NCBI GenBank assembly: GCA_035530195.1
Contig: DATKVG010000158.1
Location: 1-27,032, forward strand
Direction of reading: 5' to 3'
Source: JAPLKX01 sp035530195
Lineage (GTDB): Bacteria; Hydrogenedentota; Hydrogenedentia; Hydrogenedentales; SLHB01
DNA length: 27,032 nt
Each line of letters opens with the position of its first letter. Positions within the stretch are counted from its first letter, which is position 1. A program made the translations under genes and the position numbers. Shown piece by piece: positions 1 to 6,245 of this stretch. A model generated the notes under the pieces. It made no database searches and was not told where the DNA came from. It was given only the letters and a program-made list of their open reading frames with translations.

Positions 1-1
1 C

Positions 2-385
2 GAAGGCCAGGCCGGCGACAACGTGGGCCTGCTTCTTCGCGGGATTGACCGCGACATGGTCGAGCGCGGGATGGTCGTGGCCAAGCCCGGCTCGATCACG
101 CCGCACACCAAATTCGAGAGCGAAGTCTACGTCCTGACCAAGGAAGAAGGCGGCCGGCACACCCCGTTCTTCAATGGGTACCGCCCCCAGTTCTACTTCC
201 GCACCACCGACGTCACCGGCCAGATCTTCCTGCCCGAAGGCGTCGAGATGGTCATGCCGGGCGACAACATCAAGATGCGCGGCGAACTCATCACCCCGAT
301 CGCCATGAACGAAAACCTCCGGTTCGCCATCCGCGAAGGCGGCAGAACCGTCGGCGCAGGCGTCGTAACCAAGATACTCGAATAA
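2..385 (+). CDS. tuf: Elongation factor Tu, C-terminal part (truncated by window edge)
   Basis: Delivers aminoacyl-tRNA to the ribosome as a GTP complex in the cytoplasm. Only the end of the protein is present. The open frame runs from base 2 and begins EGQAGDNVGLLLRGIDR, the hallmark late domain-2 segment of EF-Tu. Domain 3 follows, including the FYFRTTDVTG and MVMPGDN motifs and the GGRTVGAGVV segment near the C-terminus. The GTPase domain lies upstream of the window. An ATG could be read further in, but the homology continues to the edge, so this is a partial gene and not a small protein. The next gene is rpmG, as in many bacterial tuf-rpmG-trnW-secE-nusG blocks. Confidence 0.97.
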   Translation, partial: EGQAGDNVGLLLRGIDRDMVERGMVVAKPGSITPHTKFESEVYVLTKEEGGRHTPFFNGYRPQFYFRTTDVTGQIFLPEGVEMVMPGDNIKMRGELITPIAMNENLRFAIREGGRTVGAGVVTKILE

Positions 386-398
386 GAATGGTATACTG

Positions 399-548
399 AT
401 GAGAGAAAACGTTTTACTCCAGTGCACAGAGTGCAAAAGCCGCAATTACACCGCCTCGCGCGACAAACGCAAGCGGCCCGAGCGGCTTGAAATGAAGAAA
501 TACTGTAAATTCGACCGGAAGCACACCGTCCATCGCGAAACCAAGTAG
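399..548 (+). CDS. rpmG: 50S ribosomal protein L33 (49 aa)
   Basis: Small zinc-ribbon-type protein of the large ribosomal subunit. The frame starts at ATG 399, 13 bases after the tuf stop, and encodes 49 residues, the normal size for L33. It shows the family pattern: a CTEC pair near the N-terminus (QCTECKSRNYTASRDK) and a KKYCKFDRKHTVHRETK ending. Only the first half has the full CxxC pair. The second half has a single Cys in KYCKF, where zinc-binding L33 forms have CxxC, so this looks like a partly Cys-depleted version and zinc binding is uncertain. The position between tuf and tRNA-Trp/secE is the conserved one. Confidence 0.95.
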   Translation: MRENVLLQCTECKSRNYTASRDKRKRPERLEMKKYCKFDRKHTVHRETK

Positions 549-586
549 CGGGTCGAGCCCAATGGTCGAGGCCGGTTTTTCCCCGC

Positions 587-663
587 AGGCCTGTAGCTCA
601 ATTGGCTAGAGCAGCGGCCTCCAAAGCCGAAGGTTGGGGGTTCGATTCCCTCCAGGCCTGCCA
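587..663 (+). tRNA. trnW: tRNA-Trp (anticodon CCA), CCA end encoded
   Basis: Full cloverleaf. A 7-bp acceptor stem pairs 587-593 (AGGCCTG) with 653-659 (CAGGCCT). The D stem pairs GCTC 596-599 with GAGC 609-612. The anticodon stem is 614-618/626-630 with loop CTCCAAA, giving anticodon CCA at 621-623. The variable loop is 631-635. The T stem is 636-640/648-652 with loop TTCGATT. The discriminator base is G660 and the CCA tail 661-663 is in the DNA. The outermost anticodon-stem pair (614 G, 630 A) is a mismatch. Its place between rpmG and secE is typical for tRNA-Trp. Confidence 0.97.
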
Positions 664-711
664 TTTTTAACAGAACTGCGCGCGCGTTGCGCGGTGCAGC
701 AAGAGGATCAG

Positions 712-957
712 ATGGCGAAACAGACTACTGCCGCGGGCGTGGAAGCCAAGCCCACGCTGTTCGTACGGGTGCGCGATTTTTACCAGGACGTGATAGTCGA
801 GATGAGCAAGGTGACGTGGCCGTCAAGAGATGAACTCAAGAGCAGCACCTCGGTGGTCATGTTCCTGCTGGGCGTGGTCGCCGTCATCGTCTACGGGTAT
901 GACATCGTGTTTCAGTTCGTGGTGCTGGGCCTGCTCAAGATGCTTGGGCGCGCTTAA
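712..957 (+). CDS. secE: Preprotein translocase subunit SecE (81 aa)
   Basis: Small integral-membrane partner that clamps SecY in the general secretion channel. ATG 712 is chosen because AAGAGGA lies just upstream at 701-707. The longer in-frame extension would run through the tRNA. The protein is 81 residues. A cytoplasmic amphipathic segment carries the SecE signature (VIVEMSKVTWPSRDEL, about residues 27-42). One long hydrophobic segment of about 30 residues follows (from about residue 47). The single-TM architecture matches most bacteria. nusG follows 26 bases after the stop, the usual secE-nusG pairing. Confidence 0.96.
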   Translation: MAKQTTAAGVEAKPTLFVRVRDFYQDVIVEMSKVTWPSRDELKSSTSVVMFLLGVVAVIVYGYDIVFQFVVLGLLKMLGRA

Positions 958-983
958 AGTCCTCTACAAGGAGAACCCTTACC

Positions 984-1721
984 GTGATTGATGAACGGAC
1001 CCCCAAAGGCCAGGTCGAGGGGGCCATAGAAGACGCCGAGGAGACGTCGGCCGTCGAGATGCCGGGTGAGGTTTTGGTGGATGAGACTCCGGCCGGGGAA
1101 GCCGCGACCGACGAGGCCGCCGGCCAAGAGGCTCCCGCCGAAGACTCGGAAACGCACCTCCGCCAGGTAAACGACGGCATCAAGCGGAGGTGGTACGCCA
1201 TCCATGCGCACTCGGGCCAGGAAGGCGCCGTGAAAAAGAGCATCCAGGTGCTGGCGGAGCAGGAAGGGCTCGGCGATCTGGTGGCCAACGTGCTTGTGCC
1301 GATGGAAGAAGTGGCAGAGATAAAGTCGGGGCAGAAGAGAATCTCGAAACGGAAGTTTTTCCCCGGCTACGTGCTGGTCCAGTTGCCCGAGCATCCGGAA
1401 CGGAACCCGCAGTTGTGGCACCTGATCAAGAACACGCCCGGCGTTACCGGCTTCATCGGTTCGCGGACCGTCCCGGTCCCGCTCGAGGATGCGGAAGTCA
1501 ACGCCATCCTCGAGGAGATCCGCGGCGAGCGCGAACGGCCCAAGCCGAAGGTCAAGTTCGAGTCGGGTGAACGCGTGAAGATTATCGACGGCCCGTTTTC
1601 GAACTTCCTGGGCAACATCGACGAGATCAACCTTGAGCGGGGCAAGCTGAAGGTCATGGTGGAGATATTTGAGCGGCTCACCAGCGTTGAGGTTGAGTTC
1701 TGGCAGGTGGAAAAGATTTAA
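984..1721 (+). CDS. nusG: Transcription termination/antitermination factor NusG with acidic N-terminal extension
   Basis: Binds RNA polymerase and couples it to Rho or to the ribosome. GTG 984 is preceded by AAGGAG at 968-973. The protein is 245 residues, longer than the usual 175-190. Residues 1 to about 65 are an Ala/Glu/Asp-rich extension with no obvious fold. The NGN domain starts at RRWYAIHAHSGQE (about residue 68) and contains KRKFFPGYVLVQ and NTPGVTGFIG. The KOW domain (GERVKIIDGPFSNFLGNIDEI to the end) closes the protein. An internal start would give a standard-size NusG, but the SD-like sequence supports the long form. It sits in the secE-nusG-rplK-rplA order. Confidence 0.95.
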   Translation: MIDERTPKGQVEGAIEDAEETSAVEMPGEVLVDETPAGEAATDEAAGQEAPAEDSETHLRQVNDGIKRRWYAIHAHSGQEGAVKKSIQVLAEQEGLGDLVANVLVPMEEVAEIKSGQKRISKRKFFPGYVLVQLPEHPERNPQLWHLIKNTPGVTGFIGSRTVPVPLEDAEVNAILEEIRGERERPKPKVKFESGERVKIIDGPFSNFLGNIDEINLERGKLKVMVEIFERLTSVEVEFWQVEKI

Positions 1722-1750
1722 GGCGCACGGTCGCCACGGAGATACACGTA

Positions 1751-2182
1751 ATGCCCCCGAAAAAGAAATTGGCAGCAAAGGTCAAATTACAGTGCCCTGC
1801 GGGCGCCGCCACTCCGGCTCCGCCCGTCGGCCCGGCGTTGGGCCAGCACGGCGCCAACATCATGGATTTCTGCCGGCAGTTCAATGAGCGGACAAAAGAC
1901 CAGCAGGGCCTGGTGATTCCCGTCATCGTGTCGGTGTTCGAAGACCGCAGCTTCACGTTCATCACCAAGACGCCCCCCGCGCCCGTGTTGCTGAAGCGGG
2001 CCGCCAAACTCGCCAAAGCGTCTGGCGAACCCAACAAAACCAAGGTCGGGTCCGTCACGAAAGCCCAGGTGCGCGAGATCGCTGAACTGAAAATGGTCGA
2101 TCTCAATGCAGCGGACGTTGAAGCCGCAATGAGCATGGTGGCCGGCACCGCGCGCAGCATGGGGATCACGGTAGAAGGTTAA
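1751..2182 (+). CDS. rplK: 50S ribosomal protein L11 (143 aa)
   Basis: Part of the GTPase-associated centre of the 50S subunit. The frame is 143 residues, standard for L11. ATG 1751 is preceded by CACGGAG about 9 bases upstream. The Lys-rich N-terminus leads into the proline-rich thiopeptide-binding segment (TPAPPVGPALGQHGANIMDFC). The middle carries VIVSVFEDRSFTFITKTPPAPVLL, and the C-terminal rRNA-binding domain ends with GTARSMGITVEG. All are family signatures. It lies 29 bases after nusG and 85 bases before rplA. Confidence 0.97.
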   Translation: MPPKKKLAAKVKLQCPAGAATPAPPVGPALGQHGANIMDFCRQFNERTKDQQGLVIPVIVSVFEDRSFTFITKTPPAPVLLKRAAKLAKASGEPNKTKVGSVTKAQVREIAELKMVDLNAADVEAAMSMVAGTARSMGITVEG

Positions 2183-2191
2183 CGCAGATGC

Positions 2192-2243
2192 GGGACGCCC
2201 CTCCACGGGGCGCCCCAACTACAGTGGGAGGGTCTGCGGACCC
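2192..2243 (+). promoter_or_regulatory. Two hairpins between rplK and rplA; possible L1 feedback site
   Basis: The 85-base gap between rplK and rplA contains two inverted repeats. The first pairs 2192-2201 with 2207-2216 around a 5-base loop: nine G/C-rich pairs and one A-C mismatch. The second is a perfect GGGTC/GACCC stem (2230-2234 with 2239-2243) closed by the tetraloop TGCG. Neither is followed by a T-run, so they do not look like terminators. The L11-L1 operon is autoregulated by L1 in several bacteria, so an RNA target for L1 is a reasonable guess. No match to the L1-binding consensus was established. Confidence 0.35.
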
Positions 2244-2267
2244 GTTTGAACCACAGGAGACAGCAGC

Positions 2268-2978
2268 ATGCCCAAGAGCAAACGAGCCGAAGAAATCCGA
2301 AGCAAAGTGGAACGGGGCCGGTTTTACTCCCTCCAGGAAGTTGCCGCCAAGATCAAGGAATGCGCAACAGCCAAGTTTGATGAGACCATCGAACTGGCGT
2401 TTTTTCTCGGCGTAGACCCGCGCCACGCGGAGCAGATGGTCCGCGGTTCGGTGTCGTTGCCCCACGGGACCGGGAAAAAGATCCGGGTCGCCGTGTTCTG
2501 CAAGCAGGAAACCCAGCAGGAAGCGGCCCGTGCCGCGGGCGCTGAAGACGTCGGCGGGGAAGACCTGGTGAAGAGGGTCCAGGAAGGCTGGACGGATTTC
2601 GACGCGGCCGTTGCGGCGCCGGACATGATGGGCCTGGTCGGCAAGCTGGGCAAAATCCTGGGGCCGCGGGGCTTGATGCCCAGCCCCAAGGCCGGCACCG
2701 TAACGCCCAACGTTGGCCAGGCGGTGGCCGAGATCAAGAAAGGCCGCATCGAGTACCGCATCGACAAGAACGCCAACATCCACGTCGCCGTCGGCAAGGC
2801 TTCGTTCACGGCCCAGCAGATTGAAGAAAACGCCGCAATCGTTATCGAATCCATAATCAAGGCCCGGCCTTCCGCGTGCAAAGGCACCTACCTCAAGACG
2901 TGCGCCGTCAGCAGCACCATGGGCCCGGGGTTCAAACTGGATCCGGCCGCGTTGACCGCGCAGTTCCGTGGCGCCTGA
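2268..2978 (+). CDS. rplA: 50S ribosomal protein L1 (236 aa)
   Basis: Forms the L1 stalk that handles the exiting E-site tRNA, and represses its own operon in many bacteria. ATG 2268 has AGGAGA at 2255-2260. The 236-residue product is normal length. It begins with the KRAEEIRSKVERGRFYSLQEV region and contains the signature stretch GKLGKILGPRGLMPSPKAGTV. It ends with KGTYLKTCAVSSTMGPGFKLD. In most bacteria rplJ and rplL come next. Here the next gene is metK, so the conserved order is broken. Confidence 0.97.
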   Translation: MPKSKRAEEIRSKVERGRFYSLQEVAAKIKECATAKFDETIELAFFLGVDPRHAEQMVRGSVSLPHGTGKKIRVAVFCKQETQQEAARAAGAEDVGGEDLVKRVQEGWTDFDAAVAAPDMMGLVGKLGKILGPRGLMPSPKAGTVTPNVGQAVAEIKKGRIEYRIDKNANIHVAVGKASFTAQQIEENAAIVIESIIKARPSACKGTYLKTCAVSSTMGPGFKLDPAALTAQFRGA

Positions 2979-2992
2979 TCCTGGCGGTTTGC

Positions 2993-2998
2993 TATAAT
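2993..2998 (+). promoter_or_regulatory. Isolated -10-like TATAAT after rplA
   Basis: A perfect TATAAT lies 15 bases after the rplA stop. No good -35 element stands 16-18 bases upstream; the nearest TTGACC is 35 bases away. If used, it would give metK a leader of about 100 bases that includes the hairpin at 3022-3051. It could be a chance match in GC-rich DNA. Confidence 0.25.
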
Positions 2999-3021
2999 TG
3001 CGCGCACGCGCGGCGCCGAAC

Positions 3022-3056
3022 ACGCGCCCACTGCAACGCTGTTTGGCGCGTTTTGT
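3022..3056 (+). terminator. Terminator-like hairpin between rplA and metK
   Basis: ACGCGCC (3022-3028) pairs with GGCGCGT (3045-3051) around a 16-base loop, followed by TTTTGTT-type sequence. This could end the tuf-rplA transcript. Its position after a -10-like TATAAT also allows an attenuator for metK. The loop is long, so support is moderate. Confidence 0.45.
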
Positions 3057-3107
3057 TAACGTGATAGGCAAGAGGCAGGGGAGTTTCTAGCGAGGAGCAG
3101 TTGTCTT

Positions 3108-4277
3108 ATGGCCAGACATGCCAATGGAGTACTTTTCACTTCCGAATCCGTAACCGAAGGGCATCCCGACAAAGTCGCCGACAACATTTCGGATGCTATC
3201 CTGGATGCCATGATTGAACAGGACCCGATGAGCCGCGTCGCATGCGAGACGCTGGTTACGACGGGCCTTTGCCTGGTGGCGGGCGAGATCACCTCGACGG
3301 CAATCGTCGACGTTCCCGCCGTCGTGCGCGACACCATTGTCGACATCGGCTACGTGGGCGGCGAATCCGGGTTTGACGGCCGGGCGTGCAGCGTACTGGT
3401 TGCGCTGGACAAGCAGTCGCCCGACATCTCGATGGGCGTCACCGCCACCGAAACCCGCGAACAGGGCGCCGGCGACCAAGGCATGATGTTCGGGTTCGCG
3501 AGCAAGGAAACAGCCGAGTTGATGCCCCTGCCGATCGGGTTGGCGCACAAGCTGGGCGTGCGGCTGGCGCAACTGCGCAAGTCGGGCGAACTGGACTGGC
3601 TGATGCCTGACGGCAAAAGCCAGGTGACCGTCGAGTATATTGACGGAAAGCCCTGCCGAATCGACACGATCGTCATCTCCAACCAGCACAGCCCCCGCAT
3701 CACCCAGGAGGAAATCCGAAAGCAGATCATCGAGCACGTCTGCAAGCCCGTTATTCCGCAGGAGTACGTCAAGGGCGACATCATCTATCACATCAACCCG
3801 ACCGGGAGGTTCGTGGTCGGCGGGCCCGCCGGGGACACCGGGTTGACGGGCCGGAAAATCATCGTGGACACGTACGGCGGGATGGGCCGCCACGGCGGCG
3901 GCGCGTTCAGCGGCAAAGACCCGTCCAAGGTCGACCGCAGCGCCTGCTACATGGCCCGATACATGGCCAAGAACATCGTAGCGGCCGGGGCCGCCCACTG
4001 CTGCGAAGTCCAACTGGCGTACGCAATCGGCGTGGCCGAGCCGGTGTCCATCAACGTGACCACGTTCGGTTCGGGCCTCGTGGACGATTTGAAAATCGCC
4101 CACGTCATCCGCGAGATGTTCGATTGCCGGCCCGCCAGCATCATCGACTCCCTTGACCTCCGAAAGCCCATCTACCGCAAGACGGCTTCGTACGGCCATT
4201 TCGGCCGGGAAGACCAGGGGTTTCGCTGGGAAAAAACCGACCGGGCAAACGAGTTGCGCAGCCAGCTCGGCTTGTAA
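3108..4277 (+). CDS. metK: S-adenosylmethionine synthetase (389 aa)
   Basis: Makes S-adenosylmethionine from methionine and ATP in the cytoplasm. ATG 3108 has AGGAG at 3093-3097. The 389-residue product is standard size. It carries the N-terminal FTSESVTEGHPDKVADNISDA motif with the ATP/Mg-binding His and Asp. The GAGDQGMMFGFA loop (about residues 119-130) and the P-loop-like GGGAFSGKDPSKVDRSACY segment (about residues 264-282) are also present. It ends with the W-E-K-T-D region typical of the family. No recognised SAM riboswitch was seen upstream. A strong hairpin follows the stop. Confidence 0.97.
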   Translation: MARHANGVLFTSESVTEGHPDKVADNISDAILDAMIEQDPMSRVACETLVTTGLCLVAGEITSTAIVDVPAVVRDTIVDIGYVGGESGFDGRACSVLVALDKQSPDISMGVTATETREQGAGDQGMMFGFASKETAELMPLPIGLAHKLGVRLAQLRKSGELDWLMPDGKSQVTVEYIDGKPCRIDTIVISNQHSPRITQEEIRKQIIEHVCKPVIPQEYVKGDIIYHINPTGRFVVGGPAGDTGLTGRKIIVDTYGGMGRHGGGAFSGKDPSKVDRSACYMARYMAKNIVAAGAAHCCEVQLAYAIGVAEPVSINVTTFGSGLVDDLKIAHVIREMFDCRPASIIDSLDLRKPIYRKTASYGHFGREDQGFRWEKTDRANELRSQLGL

Positions 4278-4303
4278 CAGCCTGTTTTCTTACAGTATCC
4301 TTT

Positions 4304-4342
4304 TTCGCGTCCGGCGTTGCCGGACGCGAATTCTCTTTCTTC
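4304..4342 (+). terminator. Rho-independent terminator after metK
   Basis: A perfect 12-bp inverted repeat pairs 4304-4315 (TTCGCGTCCGGC) with 4319-4330 (GCCGGACGCGAA) around the loop GTT. The T-rich run TTCTCTTTCTTCC follows. It is placed 26 bases after the metK stop and before the next small ORF. Confidence 0.75.
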
Positions 4343-4370
4343 CAAGCTTGAGATCGGAAAGGGGCAAGCA

Positions 4371-4526
4371 ATGAAAGTCCAGGATTTCGCATACCAGGTC
4401 GCCACACGCACGCTGGAACTCCTTGAAGCCACCCAGCACTACAAGATCCCCGAGGACCTCCGCAAGGACGTCCTGGCAAAGATCCAGCAAGAACTCGATT
4501 CACTCATTAAGAAATCCTCCAAATAG
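4371..4526 (+). CDS. Small conserved-looking protein, 51 aa, unknown function
   Basis: The frame starts at ATG 4371 behind GGAAAGGGG at about 4356-4364 and encodes 51 residues. The upstream in-frame ATG at 4317 lies inside the terminator hairpin and is unlikely to be used. The product is charged and probably helical. It has an N-terminal VQDFAYQVATRTLELLE segment and ends in a Lys-rich KIQQELDSLIKKSSK tail. There is no signal peptide, membrane segment or cysteine. I do not recognise the family. The good ribosome-binding site and amphipathic pattern make it likely to be real, possibly a small helical binding protein. Confidence 0.6.
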   Translation: MKVQDFAYQVATRTLELLEATQHYKIPEDLRKDVLAKIQQELDSLIKKSSK

Positions 4527-4658
4527 CCGCCGCAAAGGCCCCGCTGTCTCCTTACCTCCAGCCTCCGGTCTCTTTCTTGCAGGTTTTCCCCCGCGGTGTT
4601 ACTCTGTTCACCGTCACTCTTTTTCCGGTACAACCAAAACCGTGGAGGAAAGGTAAAA

Positions 4659-6173
4659 ATGGATTCCCAGCAGCATCACCATCAGCAGGCGTCCAAATGC
4701 AATTGTTGTTCCATGTCGCGCCGTTGTTTTTTGGCGACGGCGGGTGCGGCGGCGGGTGCGGCGGCCCTGGCCGGGGCGGCGGGCAAAGCCTATGCCGCCG
4801 ACAATTTCGGCGAATATGTCAACTTGGCCGATCTGCGCCCGCGGCCCAAGGTGAGGATCACCTACGTCATCGCGCGGCAGACGCCGCCCTACTGGCTGGG
4901 CTGGCCGGGCACGTCCTACGACGTCGAGGGCTGGCGGCAGCGATACGGGGCCGAATTCGCCGAGATGGCCGGGCGCGTTGGCGTCGAACTGAACACCATC
5001 GACGCCCCCATTGAGAACAAAAAGGCCGCCGAAGCCTTCATAAACAAAATCAAGACTGAAAAACCCGATGCGGTGTTGATCATGATCCAGCATTTCGCCG
5101 GCTGGGAGTACATCAAGATGATTGCCGACGGTGCCGGCCTGCCTACGCTGGTGTTCGCGCCGATCGGCATGTGTTTCACCACCATGATCGACAAGCTGTC
5201 GCGGCAGAACGGCGTCCACATCGTCTCCTCGCTCGAAACCTCCGGCGTCGAGCAGGCGATGCGGATGGTGCGTGCGAAGCGCCAGTTCGAAGAGACCCGG
5301 CTGCTCGTGTTGCGGAAAGGGGATCGCAATGAGAAGAAGCTCGCGCGCCTGGGCACCACGATCAAGGGTATCCCGCGCGACTCGCTGCCCGCCCTGTTCG
5401 CCAAGATGCCCGAAAACGACGAGGCCCAAGAGACCGCCGAGCGTATGATGAAAGCCGCGCAGAAAGTCGTCGAGCCAACAAAACAAGACGCGCTCAACGC
5501 GGCCCGGTCGTTCATGGCGGCCAAACGCCTGATGGTGGACGAACAGGCCAACGCCATCACCACCGACTGCCTCGGAATGGTCACGCAGAAAGACGTCCCC
5601 ACGCCGCCGTGCATGGCCGCCGCCATGTTCCAGGATGCCGGCGTCACGTATGGGTGCGAGGCCGACGTGGACGGCGCCCTGTCGCTGATGTTCCCGAGTT
5701 ACGTGTTTGACAAGCCTGGTTTCATGAACGACCCGGTCCCGGAAACGGTGAAAAACCTGCTGATCGTGGCGCATTGCGTGTCCGGCACAAAGCTCAACGG
5801 GTTCGACCAGCCCGCCGAGCCGTTCGTGATGCGCAACCACAGCGAGAGCGCGCTGGGCGTGTCGCTCCAGGTGCTGTGGAAGGAAGGCCAGCCGGTTACG
5901 CTCGTGAAGCTCCGCGGCGACAACGAGTTGATCCTCGACACCGGCACGGTCGTCTCAAACGTGCAGACGCCGCCCGCCGGCGGGTGCCGCACCAATTTCG
6001 AGGTCCTGATGGACCGCGTCGAAGACGCCCGCGACGTGCTCGGCTTCCACCAGGTCGTCTTCTACGGCAACCACCGCAGGCAAGTGATGGACTTCTGCCA
6101 ACTCTACGGCATCAAGGTTGTCAACTCGCCCGAGCGCACCCAGCTCCCCCAGGGAGACGGTAAAAAGGCTTGA
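4659..6173 (+). CDS. Tat-exported fucose/arabinose-isomerase-fold protein (504 aa)
   Basis: ATG 4659 follows GTGGAGGAAAGG at 4642-4653. The N-terminus has an unusual leader rich in Gln/His and Cys (HHHQQASKCNCC). A twin-arginine motif SRRCFLA (about residues 20-26) follows, then an Ala/Gly-rich hydrophobic stretch and a YAA-type cleavage site near residue 47. The mature part resembles the L-fucose isomerase-like superfamily. It has an N-terminal alpha/beta part with KPDAVLIMIQHFAGW, and a C-terminal part with YGCEADVDGALSLMF and VAHCVSGTKLNGFD. Family enzymes interconvert aldoses and ketoses using a metal. The Glu/Asp in CEADVDG and the downstream His are candidate ligands. The substrate is unknown. 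It is convergent with the sulfatase-like gene. Confidence 0.8.
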   Translation: MDSQQHHHQQASKCNCCSMSRRCFLATAGAAAGAAALAGAAGKAYAADNFGEYVNLADLRPRPKVRITYVIARQTPPYWLGWPGTSYDVEGWRQRYGAEFAEMAGRVGVELNTIDAPIENKKAAEAFINKIKTEKPDAVLIMIQHFAGWEYIKMIADGAGLPTLVFAPIGMCFTTMIDKLSRQNGVHIVSSLETSGVEQAMRMVRAKRQFEETRLLVLRKGDRNEKKLARLGTTIKGIPRDSLPALFAKMPENDEAQETAERMMKAAQKVVEPTKQDALNAARSFMAAKRLMVDEQANAITTDCLGMVTQKDVPTPPCMAAAMFQDAGVTYGCEADVDGALSLMFPSYVFDKPGFMNDPVPETVKNLLIVAHCVSGTKLNGFDQPAEPFVMRNHSESALGVSLQVLWKEGQPVTLVKLRGDNELILDTGTVVSNVQTPPAGGCRTNFEVLMDRVEDARDVLGFHQVVFYGNHRRQVMDFCQLYGIKVVNSPERTQLPQGDGKKA

Positions 6174-6209
6174 GACTGGAGACCGGAGTCCGGAGGTTTT
6201 TGGGAATGG

Positions 6210-6245
6210 AAGGATGAAAGGCAGCGCAAGCCGCTTTTCATCCTT
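6210..6245. terminator. Hairpin between convergent genes
   Basis: A 13-bp inverted repeat (6210-6222 with 6233-6245, one G-T pair) closes a 10-base loop between the end of the isomerase-like gene and the stop codon of the sulfatase-like gene. The symmetry would let it act on both strands. No T-run follows on either side, so it may be a processing or 3'-end stability hairpin instead. Confidence 0.4.

Noticed and set aside
446..664. Minus-strand ORF of 72 aa opposite the tRNA-Trp gene
   Set aside because: It is the antisense of the tRNA and rpmG, a common false annotation in this position.
2979..3107. SAM riboswitch upstream of metK
   Set aside because: No conserved SAM-I or related core motif could be seen. 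Only a -10-like box and a terminator-like hairpin are present.
3087..4199. 370-aa minus-strand ORF across metK
   Set aside because: It is the complement of metK, with Asp/Val/Arg-rich composition and no motif support.
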